Assembly: GCA_018402525.1 (NCBI GenBank)
Contig: JAGYIR010000014.1
Location: 124,001-188,000 of the forward strand
DNA length: 64,000 nt
From: Crocinitomicaceae bacterium
GTDB taxonomy: Bacteria > Bacteroidota > Bacteroidia > Flavobacteriales_D > Crocinitomicaceae
Direction: 5' to 3'
Of this stretch, positions 1 through 7,270 are shown piece after piece. The position numbers and the translations under genes were made by a program. The notes beneath the pieces were generated by a model, which had not been told where the DNA came from, did no database searches, and saw only the letters and a list, made by a program, of their open reading frames with translations. Within the stretch, counting starts at the first letter, position 1. Every line of letters starts with the position of its first letter.

Positions 1-2
1 AT

Positions 3-71
3 TTGCTTAACAGTATTCCTATTCCAAAGCTGCATCGCTTGGCAAAATTAGAGAATTATGTGAAACAATGA
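3..71 (+). CDS. C-terminal end of a truncated gene at the window edge
   Basis: An open frame runs in from the left edge for 22 codons and ends at TGA 69-71. The tail ends in LAKLENYVKQ. Too little is present to identify a family, and an open frame of this length could be chance. The position directly upstream of an independently promoted gene is compatible with the end of a real gene. Confidence 0.35.
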   Translation: MLNSIPIPKLHRLAKLENYVKQ

Positions 72-167
72 CCATTCAATCTAATTGCACCGAACTAATA
101 TCTCATGCCTATGGATTTTTTTTTTGTTATTTTTTAGAAAGAGATTTAGCAATCAATTATTAGTACG

Positions 168-175
168 TAACTTTG
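168..175 (+). promoter_or_regulatory. Bacteroidota -7 promoter element
   Basis: TAACTTTG fits the Bacteroidota -7 consensus TAnnTTTG exactly and lies 20 nt before the ATG at 196. No TTG -33 element is seen at the usual 17-23 nt spacing, so only half the promoter is supported. Confidence 0.6.
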
Positions 176-195
176 CGCAAAAAAAACTAATCATT

Positions 196-1860
196 ATGAA
201 AAGAAATCTACTTTTTTTGGGATTCTTGACCCTAGCGTCCCAAGCTTTTACGCAAACTTCGAACTGTTTACCCGATTGGGAATACAGAATGCCAGTCACT
301 GTATCCAACGCGAATGCAGCCGTTTTGACAGATCATCAAGTGAACTTAACTGTTAATACACAAGCACTAATCAGTGCGGGTAAAATGAACCTTGATGGTT
401 CCGATATGCGTTTCGCTATTGATTGTTGCACTCCTGTGTGCTATTGGATTGAAAGTGGTCTGAATACTACGACCACGTCTGTTTGGGTTAACGTTAGTTC
501 CATTCCAGCAATGGGCGATGCGAACATTTTTATGTATTATGGTAACTCAACAGCAACAGATGCATCAGATGCGGCATGCGTATTCGATGTGTTTGACGAT
601 TTTGACAATGATGCATTGAACCAATTCTCTCAAGTGTGTGGAACTGGAGCAGAGTCGTTTGCAGGTGGTGAAATATCTTTATCTTGGTCGAGTGATGTCA
701 TTTATCAATCTTCTATGACACTTCCTCTAGGTAATATTTACACTATTGAGTCAAACATTACAGCCGCTTCAGGAAGTTGGCCAGGCATATACGCAATGAA
801 GCAAACCGATTCGCGTTCTTATGGAAACTTGATGGGTAGCTCTCAAATGCGAATTTCCGTAGGTTCAACATCCGTTTCAACCCCTTGTGACGGACACAAC
901 TGGGCTTCTACTCAATTAAGTTACACAAACCCTGTCGGAATCTGGTCGTTGACATGGAGAGGAACAGGTGATATCATTGCGGATTTCCCTACTATTGGTG
1001 CTGTAACATCCACCGACGTAACTTTCGCTTTGGACGATGCCTTAGTCGTTGGTTTTGGAGGAATCTCTGGAGGAACAGGTTCCATGACCATCGATTGGAT
1101 TCGTGCGCGTAAGTATGCGGCAATTACACCAACCTTCGTTTTCGGAACTGAAGAAGTTCCATCTGGAGCACAAGTAGTTTCAATCACGGCACCAGCTTCA
1201 GGAATTTGCCCAGGAGAAAGCGTTCAATTAGATGCTGGAACTGGATTTACAAATTATGATTGGTCGACCATGGAGTCTACACAAACAATTGATGTTTCAG
1301 CGGCTGGCTGGTATTATGTGACAGCTACAGATCTTGCTGGATGTTCAAGTGAAGATAGTGTTGAAATCAATGCATTCACATCTCCAATAGCTGCATTCGG
1401 ATCTGCTGTTGCTGGAGGAGACGTCACTTTTTCTAATTCTTCAACCGATGGTATCTCTTATGCTTGGGATTTTGGTGACGGAAATAGCTCTACCGACGAG
1501 AACCCATCTCACACATACGCGGCAAACGCTACCTATTCAGTTTGTTTAACCGTTACTAGTGCTGATGGTTGTACAGATGATATTTGCAATGACGTAATTG
1601 TTTCGACAGTTGGCTTGAGCGGATTAGAGCAACTATCGTTTGAGTTGTATCCGAATCCAACAAACAGCGAACTAAACGTTGTCTCTCCTTTGGAGAAAGA
1701 CGTATTATTCGAACTTACTTCGCTCGATGGAAAAGTGGTAAAATCAGGAAAGCTTGCGACAGGCGTGAACGTATTAAACGTTACTTCGATTGAAGCTGGA
1801 TCATACATCCTTCGTTTGCCAAACCATCCTGGATACGGTTCAAGAATCGTTGTTCAATAG
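196..1860 (+). CDS. Secreted DUF2341/PKD protein with type IX sorting domain
   Basis: The start at 196 gives a clean signal peptide (MKRNLLFLGFLTLASQAFTQ) just after a TAnnTTTG box; the frame is open further upstream but without a signal-like start. The 554-aa product has a DUF2341-like N-terminal region (WEYRMPVTVSN onward, about residues 25-330), an Ig-like stretch, a PKD domain around residues 435-510 (AWDFGDGNSSTDENPSHTY), and a C-terminal type A sorting domain beginning at ELYPNPTNSELNV. Such proteins cross the outer membrane by the type IX secretion system and are held on or released from the surface. The substrate or ligand is unknown. It is probably monocistronic, as a terminator follows at once. 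Confidence 0.85.
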   Translation: MKRNLLFLGFLTLASQAFTQTSNCLPDWEYRMPVTVSNANAAVLTDHQVNLTVNTQALISAGKMNLDGSDMRFAIDCCTPVCYWIESGLNTTTTSVWVNVSSIPAMGDANIFMYYGNSTATDASDAACVFDVFDDFDNDALNQFSQVCGTGAESFAGGEISLSWSSDVIYQSSMTLPLGNIYTIESNITAASGSWPGIYAMKQTDSRSYGNLMGSSQMRISVGSTSVSTPCDGHNWASTQLSYTNPVGIWSLTWRGTGDIIADFPTIGAVTSTDVTFALDDALVVGFGGISGGTGSMTIDWIRARKYAAITPTFVFGTEEVPSGAQVVSITAPASGICPGESVQLDAGTGFTNYDWSTMESTQTIDVSAAGWYYVTATDLAGCSSEDSVEINAFTSPIAAFGSAVAGGDVTFSNSSTDGISYAWDFGDGNSSTDENPSHTYAANATYSVCLTVTSADGCTDDICNDVIVSTVGLSGLEQLSFELYPNPTNSELNVVSPLEKDVLFELTSLDGKVVKSGKLATGVNVLNVTSIEAGSYILRLPNHPGYGSRIVVQ

Positions 1861-1882
1861 AAAATATAAACATGCGAAAAGG

Positions 1883-1914
1883 GGCTTCCATCTGAGATGG
1901 AGGCCTTTTTTTTT
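1883..1914 (+). terminator. Rho-independent terminator
   Basis: The stem GGCTTCCAT / ATGGAGGCC (one G-U pair, loop CTGAG) is followed by nine T. It sits 22 nt after the stop at 1860. The same 45-bp block recurs at 5005-5050. Confidence 0.85.
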
Positions 1915-2392
1915 GAAATAATTAGTGGATTTAAGTTTAGTATAAGACTTCGAAATACCAGATGAATATGATTCGTCATTATACACCAAGCGTAAATTTC
2001 CATTCCTTTTTCTCTCTGACAATATTAAAGACTCTCTATCAATATATTCTTGTATTCGGTCCGAGTGAATACATCCAACCTCTCAACTCAAAGCTCCGCT
2101 GGATTTACCTTCCCTGTCATTCGCCAGCTAGAGGTTCTGCTTCGCGGTGTAATCCTGCGGTTGAAAATATTATTTTATACTATTATTCAAAAGTAGTTTA
2201 AACATAAAAAAGACGATCCTTTGTAATGTCAAAGAAAAAGCATGTTCCGCTGGATTTGCAAATCCAGCGGAGCGGGATCCGTCATTTTGTTGAATTTTGC
2301 GTATGAAATTAAAGGTAAAGGTATCATGAAAGCAGTCAAAGCTAACCCTCCCTGCTTAATAATTTCCCTACGGGTAAACCTTGTTTTGCTCA
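1915..2392. other. 478-bp stretch without a gene
   Basis: I see no credible coding frame. The stretch holds a MITE-like repeat at 2089-2275 and AT-rich sequence on either side. Short open frames here lack start context and cross the repeat. Confidence 0.6.
2089..2275. repeat. MITE-like repeat, copy A
   Basis: This 187-bp element is bounded by GCTCCGCTGGATTT at the left and AAATCCAGCGGAGC at the right, a perfect terminal inverted repeat. It shares its core with 4854-4999, notably TTTAAACATAAAAAAGACGA and TGTCAAAGAAAAAGCATGTT. Relative to copy B it carries about 41 extra bases inside the left palindrome. It encodes no protein. It could be a non-autonomous transposon or a REP/BIME-type element mobilised by a Y1 transposase; no such enzyme lies in the window. 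Confidence 0.75.
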
Positions 2393-3598
2393 TTACATAT
2401 CCTTCGGGAACGGGTCTGAAAATCCTTGATTGTTATCAAACTGCTCTTGTTCGCTGGCTTGTAACAAACATTTTTCAATATCCTCTATCATTCTATCCTT
2501 GTCCAAGTACTGACCAATAAAAACAATTTCATTTTGTCTATCACCCCATTGCTTATCCCATTTACTCTCAATATATTCTGTGTTATCAACGAATGATTGA
2601 TAATTTATACGTTCATTATAGGGCATACTTATCCACCAAACACCAGCTTTCTCAAGTCGTGATGAACCGCCTGCTTGACTAAAATTGATGGCATCATCAG
2701 GTCTAGATGCTAACCAAAAGAGACCTTTTGCCCTGATCACTTCACTTGGATAGGCTTCATTCAAATAGTTCCATAAACGTTCGGGATGAAATGGCTTTTG
2801 ACTGCGAAAAACAAACGACGAAATGCCGTATTCTTCTGTTTCTGGGGTATGTACCCCACCTTCCAGCTCTCTTTGCCAACCAGCGGATGATTCGGCTTCT
2901 TCAAAATCAAACAATTTGGTATTCAAGATTTCTCTCGGATCGACTTTACTAAATTCTGAACTGATAATTTTTGCTCCTGGATTTAGCTTCTGTATCGATG
3001 CTTTTAACAATCCTACGGTTTTTGGAGGCACTAGATCTGTTTTGTTTAAGATAATCACATTTGCAAACTCTATCTGGTCAGTAAGCAAGTTGACAATCGT
3101 TCTGTAGTCGCCTTCCATATCGGTTAAATCGCGATCGATCAATAATTCGTCTGTTCCGAAATCATTGAAGAAGTTGAAACAGTCAACAACTGTTACCATT
3201 GTATCGATGTAACTGAATTTTGATAAATCAATTTCGCCGTCTTCACTTATAAAACTAAATGTTTGAGCGACAGGAACCGGTTCGCTGATACCTGTACTTT
3301 CGATGAGCAAATAATCAAATCGTCCCTCTTTGGCCAATTTTTCGACTTCTATCATTAAATCTTCACGAAGTGTGCAACAGATGCAACCATTGCTCATCTC
3401 TACCAATTTCTCTTCTGTTCGAGAAAGCACATTTTGTTGGTCTACCAATCTGGCATCTACATTTACCTCACTCATGTCATTAACAATGACGGCGACCCGT
3501 AAGCCTTCCTTATTGTGCAGAACGTGATTGAGCAAGGTTGTTTTTCCCGCGCCAAGAAATCCACTTAATACGGTAACAGGCAATTTGTTAGTTGTCAT
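2393..3598 (-). CDS. COG0523/CobW-family GTPase, probable zinc metallochaperone
   Basis: The 401-aa product belongs to the G3E P-loop GTPases. Walker A is GFLGAGKTT (residues 13-21), and the family metal-binding CxCC motif is C72-I-C74-C75. The second half matches the CobW C-terminal domain. The start chosen is the ATG at 3598, which overlaps the stop of the upstream 63-aa gene as ATGA; an ATG five codons earlier is possible. Members of this family are thought to deliver zinc to client proteins during zinc scarcity. The neighbouring Zur-type regulator and two palindromes in the divergent promoter support zinc rather than cobalt. The exact client is unknown. Confidence 0.85.
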   Translation of the reverse strand: MTTNKLPVTVLSGFLGAGKTTLLNHVLHNKEGLRVAVIVNDMSEVNVDARLVDQQNVLSRTEEKLVEMSNGCICCTLREDLMIEVEKLAKEGRFDYLLIESTGISEPVPVAQTFSFISEDGEIDLSKFSYIDTMVTVVDCFNFFNDFGTDELLIDRDLTDMEGDYRTIVNLLTDQIEFANVIILNKTDLVPPKTVGLLKASIQKLNPGAKIISSEFSKVDPREILNTKLFDFEEAESSAGWQRELEGGVHTPETEEYGISSFVFRSQKPFHPERLWNYLNEAYPSEVIRAKGLFWLASRPDDAINFSQAGGSSRLEKAGVWWISMPYNERINYQSFVDNTEYIESKWDKQWGDRQNEIVFIGQYLDKDRMIEDIEKCLLQASEQEQFDNNQGFSDPFPKDM

Positions 3599-3786
3599 AC
3601 TTGTTGATACCATTGAATTAGATTATTAAGATGTTGTTCACCGTACAGTGAACTAAATTTTTGCGTTTCAGGATTTTGTTTGTCTTGATAAACGGCTAAA
3701 CGCTGCTGTGCAAATTCCTTTGTCAGGTTTATTTTGCAATCGTTTACAATACAGTTTTTCCACTGTTCAAATGTTTGTGGGATCAT
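3595..3786 (-). CDS. Small conserved-looking protein coupled to the COG0523 GTPase
   Basis: A 63-aa protein starting [10 protein letters not shown] and ending [11 protein letters not shown]. It has no signal peptide or membrane segment and only two cysteines (C12, C17). Its stop overlaps the GTPase start by 4 nt, and its own start is 16 nt from a Zur-like palindrome, so it is first in a zinc-responsive operon. I do not recognise the family. A role as partner or client of the GTPase is inference from position alone. Confidence 0.7.
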   Translation of the reverse strand: MIPQTFEQWKNCIVNDCKINLTKEFAQQRLAVYQDKQNPETQKFSSLYGEQHLNNLIQWYQQV

Positions 3787-3801
3787 TCAAAATATATTAT
3801 T

Positions 3802-3820
3802 AATGCAACACAATTGCAAT
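3802..3820. promoter_or_regulatory. Zur-like operator 1
   Basis: AATGCAA-CACAA-TTGCAAT is a 7-5-7 imperfect palindrome: 5 of the 7 bp in each arm pair. It lies 16 nt upstream of the leftward zinc operon start at 3786 and shares its left arm with operator 2. Confidence 0.6.
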
Positions 3821-3829
3821 AATAAGTAT

Positions 3830-3837
3830 TATCTTTG
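3830..3837 (+). promoter_or_regulatory. -7 promoter element of the Zur-type gene
   Basis: TATCTTTG matches TAnnTTTG exactly. It lies between the two palindromes, so a repressor bound to either would block it. The start codon is 37 nt downstream. Confidence 0.6.
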
Positions 3838-3839
3838 TA

Positions 3840-3858
3840 AATGCAATAATGTTGCATT
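3840..3858. promoter_or_regulatory. Zur-like operator 2
   Basis: AATGCAA-TAATG-TTGCATT is a perfect 7-5-7 palindrome just after the -7 element of the regulator gene. Its centre is 38 bp from that of operator 1. The position is what one expects for autorepression. Confidence 0.7.
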
Positions 3859-3874
3859 AATATTTTCAGAAAAG

Positions 3875-4258
3875 ATGAAACGAGGAAGAAAGACAGCAGC
3901 AAAAACAGAGGTATTTAACCTTCTCAATCAATCTGAGGTGGCTTTGTCTCACTCAGAAATACAGTCATCTTTGGATGGCTTGTGCGATAGGGTTACTATT
4001 TATCGAGTCTTAGATCGGTTGGTTGATGAACACGTGGTTCACAAAGTAGTGAATGTAGACGGTGGTGTGAAATATGCAAGTTGTCACCATTGCGAAACGA
4101 CTCATAACCATAGTCATAATCACATTCATTTTAGCTGCAACAAGTGTAAATCAGTGACGTGTATTGAAGATGTTGAGCCGTCATTTAAGTTGCCAACAAA
4201 GTATAAAATCAGTGAAGTGAATTTTACGGTGTCAGGGCTTTGTCCTCACTGTTCTTGA
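3875..4258 (+). CDS. Fur-family metalloregulator, probably Zur
   Basis: The 127-aa protein has the Fur-family winged helix (CDRVTIYRVLDRLVDEHVVHK, given here as residues 37-57) and the metal-binding half. Structural zinc cysteines are C88xxC91 and C123xxC126. A His-rich stretch (HNHSHNHIHF, residues 77-86) lies before the first pair. The start at 3875 follows the promoter and operators; the frame is open upstream, but that part would read through the operator. Linkage to a COG0523 GTPase and palindromic sites on both sides of the promoter indicate zinc sensing. Perception of another metal cannot be excluded from sequence. Confidence 0.85.
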   Translation: MKRGRKTAAKTEVFNLLNQSEVALSHSEIQSSLDGLCDRVTIYRVLDRLVDEHVVHKVVNVDGGVKYASCHHCETTHNHSHNHIHFSCNKCKSVTCIEDVEPSFKLPTKYKISEVNFTVSGLCPHCS

Positions 4259-4339
4259 GTTTTTTTTATTGCATCGTTGATTTAATTTCATACAAATCCT
4301 ATAGGTTAAGATGCTGACTTCATGAGTGTGATCAGCATT

Positions 4340-4816
4340 TTACTTATCGTTTTCCGTTATCATCTTTCTAATCAACGAAATTTGTCCAAGATGATAATAA
4401 CAATGTTCTATCACCGCTTCAATATTTCTCAAATACGTACCATACTTTTCGTCAACAAATGGCTCGTCTAGTTTCTGATCTGTTAGGTTAGCAACTTCTT
4501 GGACAAACTTTTCTGAATTCACTAGAAATTCATTCTTCAGTCTTAGCCAGTCAGTTTCTGATTCAATGGGAGGCATATCAAAACTATACTTGTCTCGAAT
4601 CTCAAGTCCACCACCATTAAAAACTTGTAGCAGTCCTGCGATATAATAGTTGATATGAAAAGTCAGTAAAGCGATGGTGTTCAATGTGCCAATTCTTTGG
4701 GTTGCTTCTTTCCACGTTACACTTTCTAATTGCAATTTGTAGTTCGTGTTCGCGATCCACCTTCCATTTAGAAGTACCTCATTCATTCGGTTGGCTAGTT
4801 CTTTAGTTCTTTGCAT
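4340..4816 (-). CDS. DinB/DUF1572-like four-helix protein
   Basis: A 158-aa soluble protein with the DinB-superfamily pattern: a histidine in the second helix (TFHINYYIAG) and a late HCYYHLGQI motif that would supply the other metal-binding histidines. The family includes thiol transferases and many uncharacterised proteins. No partner gene is adjacent, and the product is transcribed alone towards the Zur-type gene. The specific reaction is unknown. Confidence 0.7.
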   Translation of the reverse strand: MQRTKELANRMNEVLLNGRWIANTNYKLQLESVTWKEATQRIGTLNTIALLTFHINYYIAGLLQVFNGGGLEIRDKYSFDMPPIESETDWLRLKNEFLVNSEKFVQEVANLTDQKLDEPFVDEKYGTYLRNIEAVIEHCYYHLGQISLIRKMITENDK

Positions 4817-4853
4817 TGTTTGTTTTTTTAGGTTCGGGCATTGCTAGAAGTTT

Positions 4854-4999
4854 CAAAGCTCCGCTGGATTTGTAATCCAGCGGTTGAAAATATTATTTTG
4901 TACTATTATTTCTAAAGCAATTTAAACATAAAAAAGACGAACTTTTATACTGTCAAAGAAAAAGCATGTTCCGCAGGATTACAAATCCAGCGGAGCGGG
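4854..4999. repeat. MITE-like repeat, copy B
   Basis: A 146-bp copy of the element at 2089-2275. Its two ends form 26-nt inverted repeats with one mismatch, starting GCTCCGCTGGATTTGTAATC, and each end is itself a palindrome that can fold alone. The core is AT-rich and non-coding. No clear target-site duplication is visible. Confidence 0.75.
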
Positions 5000-5023
5000 G
5001 TAGAACATATAAACATGCGAAAA

Positions 5024-5060
5024 GGGGCTTCCATCTGAGATGGAGCCCCCTTTTTTTTTT
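5024..5060. terminator. Bidirectional hairpin terminator
   Basis: GGGGCTTCCAT / ATGGAGCCCC (one bulged T) is followed by ten T on the plus strand. Read leftwards it gives the same hairpin followed by TTTT, so it can end the leftward gene stopping at 5102. Confidence 0.7.
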
Positions 5061-5101
5061 GAGATTTTTTCCTTCTATACGAAAGGATTTTTTGTGAATT
5101 C

Positions 5102-6538
5102 TTAATGCTTTATAAGCAATTTCTTCGTTGAAGTATTACTATTGTTTTCAATATGAACCAAGTAAAGACCACAAGTCAAGTTCGATACATCTATTTTCTC
5201 ATATCCATTCATCGCAAGCTGCTCATATTTAATTCTTCCATAAGAATCTGTAATCGTAATGTTCGACAATTTTGGAACGTCACTGATAGTTACAATTTCA
5301 GCAGCCGGATTTGGGAAGATTTGAAACAAAGATTCATCCTCAACACTTCCAACCAAAGTGATTTCTCCATCTCCTAGCAGGCGAGCCACATTGAATCTCA
5401 CAATATCATTATATTCATCAAAGTCTCCACCAATTAGTATTTTACCATCTGTTTGAATTTCAAAATTACTTACGATGGCATATGGCAAAAAATCTGTAAC
5501 ACCAGTACCTGGATCAAAATCTGTATCAAGAGAACCATCTGAATTAAGACGAACTATGCATTTTCTATTAACGCCATCAAAGGAATTGAATTTACCACCA
5601 ATTAAAATTTTGCCATTCGGCATCACACAAACTGATGCCACTAGTGTACCGAACGTAATTTGCGCGCCACTCCCTGGGTCAAAAGTGTTATCAACTGTTC
5701 CATCAGCATTCAAACGAGCAATTCCATTTCTAGAAACGCCGGCAATGGAACCAAAATGACCTCCGACAATGATCTTACCATCTGACTGGATAGCCATATC
5801 CGCGATAATTCTTTCTGCTGCATTTCCACCCCCTAAAGAAGGAGCTGTGTACGTGCCATCGAATGAACCATCTTCGTTCAATCTCGCTGATAAACTTGAT
5901 GGATTACCGTTATAGGAATTAAACTTCCCAGCAATTAAAATTTTTCCATCGGGCTGTATAGTGAGGGTTTCTGCTTCCGCTGAAATACCAGCAAGACCAG
6001 TTCCTGAATCAAACGTATTGTCCAATGTACCATCAGCATTCAAACGTGCGATTCCTCCTTGCGAGGTACCATTATATTCAGTAAAAACACCACCAATAAT
6101 GATTTTTCCATCTGATTGTAAGGATACTACATTCACATAATTGTTTGCGCCTGCACCTTGATTAAAAGTGTTATCAACCGTACCATCTGAATTCAAGCGA
6201 ACAATATGGTTGACTGCAACACCGTCATACTCTGTAAAATTACCAACCAAAATCAATTTTCCATCAGGTAATACGACTGCATCCTTCAAAATTGCTGGCC
6301 AATCCGATGGTTGGTTAAAACTTAAATCTTTGGTTCCATCAGAATTTAAACGAACAATTTTACTTGTAAAATGACCTGTAACAATGATTTTGCCATCAGG
6401 TTGCAGGGTGATAGATTCACCTGCCCCATTTGCATTATTTTCAGGATCGAAAAGCAAGTCAAGTTCCGCTGCATTTTGCGCTGATGCGGCAACAGAAGCC
6501 ATCAAAACGACCCCAAGGGTAAGTAACTTTTTTCTCAT
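5102..6538 (-). CDS. Secreted delta-60 repeat protein with type IX sorting domain
   Basis: The 478-aa product starts with a signal peptide (MRKKLLTLGVVLMASVAASA). The ten codons upstream are open but lysine-rich and not signal-like. It then has about seven delta-60 repeats with the pattern QPDGKIIVGGxFxxYNG...IARLNADGTLDNTFD, which predict a beta-propeller-like fold. The C-terminus from LFQIFPNPAAEIV to KKLLIKH is a type A sorting domain. It should be exported by the type IX system and attached at the cell surface. Function beyond that is unknown. Confidence 0.85.
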   Translation of the reverse strand: MRKKLLTLGVVLMASVAASAQNAAELDLLFDPENNANGAGESITLQPDGKIIVTGHFTSKIVRLNSDGTKDLSFNQPSDWPAILKDAVVLPDGKLILVGNFTEYDGVAVNHIVRLNSDGTVDNTFNQGAGANNYVNVVSLQSDGKIIIGGVFTEYNGTSQGGIARLNADGTLDNTFDSGTGLAGISAEAETLTIQPDGKILIAGKFNSYNGNPSSLSARLNEDGSFDGTYTAPSLGGGNAAERIIADMAIQSDGKIIVGGHFGSIAGVSRNGIARLNADGTVDNTFDPGSGAQITFGTLVASVCVMPNGKILIGGKFNSFDGVNRKCIVRLNSDGSLDTDFDPGTGVTDFLPYAIVSNFEIQTDGKILIGGDFDEYNDIVRFNVARLLGDGEITLVGSVEDESLFQIFPNPAAEIVTISDVPKLSNITITDSYGRIKYEQLAMNGYEKIDVSNLTCGLYLVHIENNSNTSTKKLLIKH

Positions 6539-6676
6539 CTTTTTTTTGATTTTAAAATTAAAATTCAAAAATAGATGGTAAATTTTAAAATTTCAATACG
6601 AAATATGACGTATTTTATATCCATTTCCTGAAATTACAATGAATTGCATCTATAAAGAAGACCGAGCAAAAGTCAC

Positions 6677-7141
6677 CTACCACGTTATCTTATATAAATA
6701 GCACGTACCACTTTCGACGGTCATCGACTCATTCCACTCGCGTACTACGACATTTGAACCATCTAAAGCCCTAACTAACAACGAAATTGATTTACTTTTA
6801 ACTCCTTGCATGCTTATCCAGTTTCCAATGGCCGATGTGCTGCACTCTGGTGCAGAAGACCATAAAACAGAAGCTGGTAATATATTGGTAAAAACCTCTC
6901 CCTCTATATAAACTGAAACGGAAGCTACATTATTGGCAAGTAAACTATCCCTCGTTTCTGTGTCATACCATGGATTTAGATGCGCATGAAAACTGCAACT
7001 TCCGTCATCTACATTCGCTTTGTCATTGTAATTATCTGCATTTGCGTCTGTGCATCCGTTGATGTCTTTCTTACATGAGATGATTGCTAGTGAAAGCACA
7101 AGTATCATACATGTTCCAAGTATATTTTTGTTGATATTCAT
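6677..7141 (-). CDS. Small lipoprotein with a Bacteroidota GCTD...DDGSC motif
   Basis: The N-terminus has a lipobox-like LAIISC with Cys at about residue 22, so it should be a lipoprotein of 154 aa before processing. Next comes GCTDANADNYNDKANVDDGSC in full-length form (residues about 29-49), a Cys- and Asp-rich motif often repeated in secreted Bacteroidota proteins and possibly calcium-binding. The rest has no recognised domain. It is flanked by non-coding sequence and is probably a single-gene unit. Confidence 0.65.
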   Translation of the reverse strand: MNINKNILGTCMILVLSLAIISCKKDINGCTDANADNYNDKANVDDGSCSFHAHLNPWYDTETRDSLLANNVASVSVYIEGEVFTNILPASVLWSSAPECSTSAIGNWISMQGVKSKSISLLVRALDGSNVVVREWNESMTVESGTCYLYKITW

Positions 7142-7270
7142 GTTTAAGATTTTATTTCATTAGAACTTATTCAATGGAAGTAAGGATTATGTACGTGCAC
7201 CAAGCTACCGGGCGATTGCAATCGCGCGCGTGTCCATTATCCTTTTCCCAATTATATACTTCGCCCCCCC

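Noticed and set aside
1840-2520. Several short open frames around the first repeat
   Set aside because: They cross the terminator and repeat and show no family-like sequence.
7202-7230. GCGATTGCAATCGC palindrome before parC's end as an operator
   Set aside because: It lies behind the operon and before no start; a single palindrome without context is not enough.
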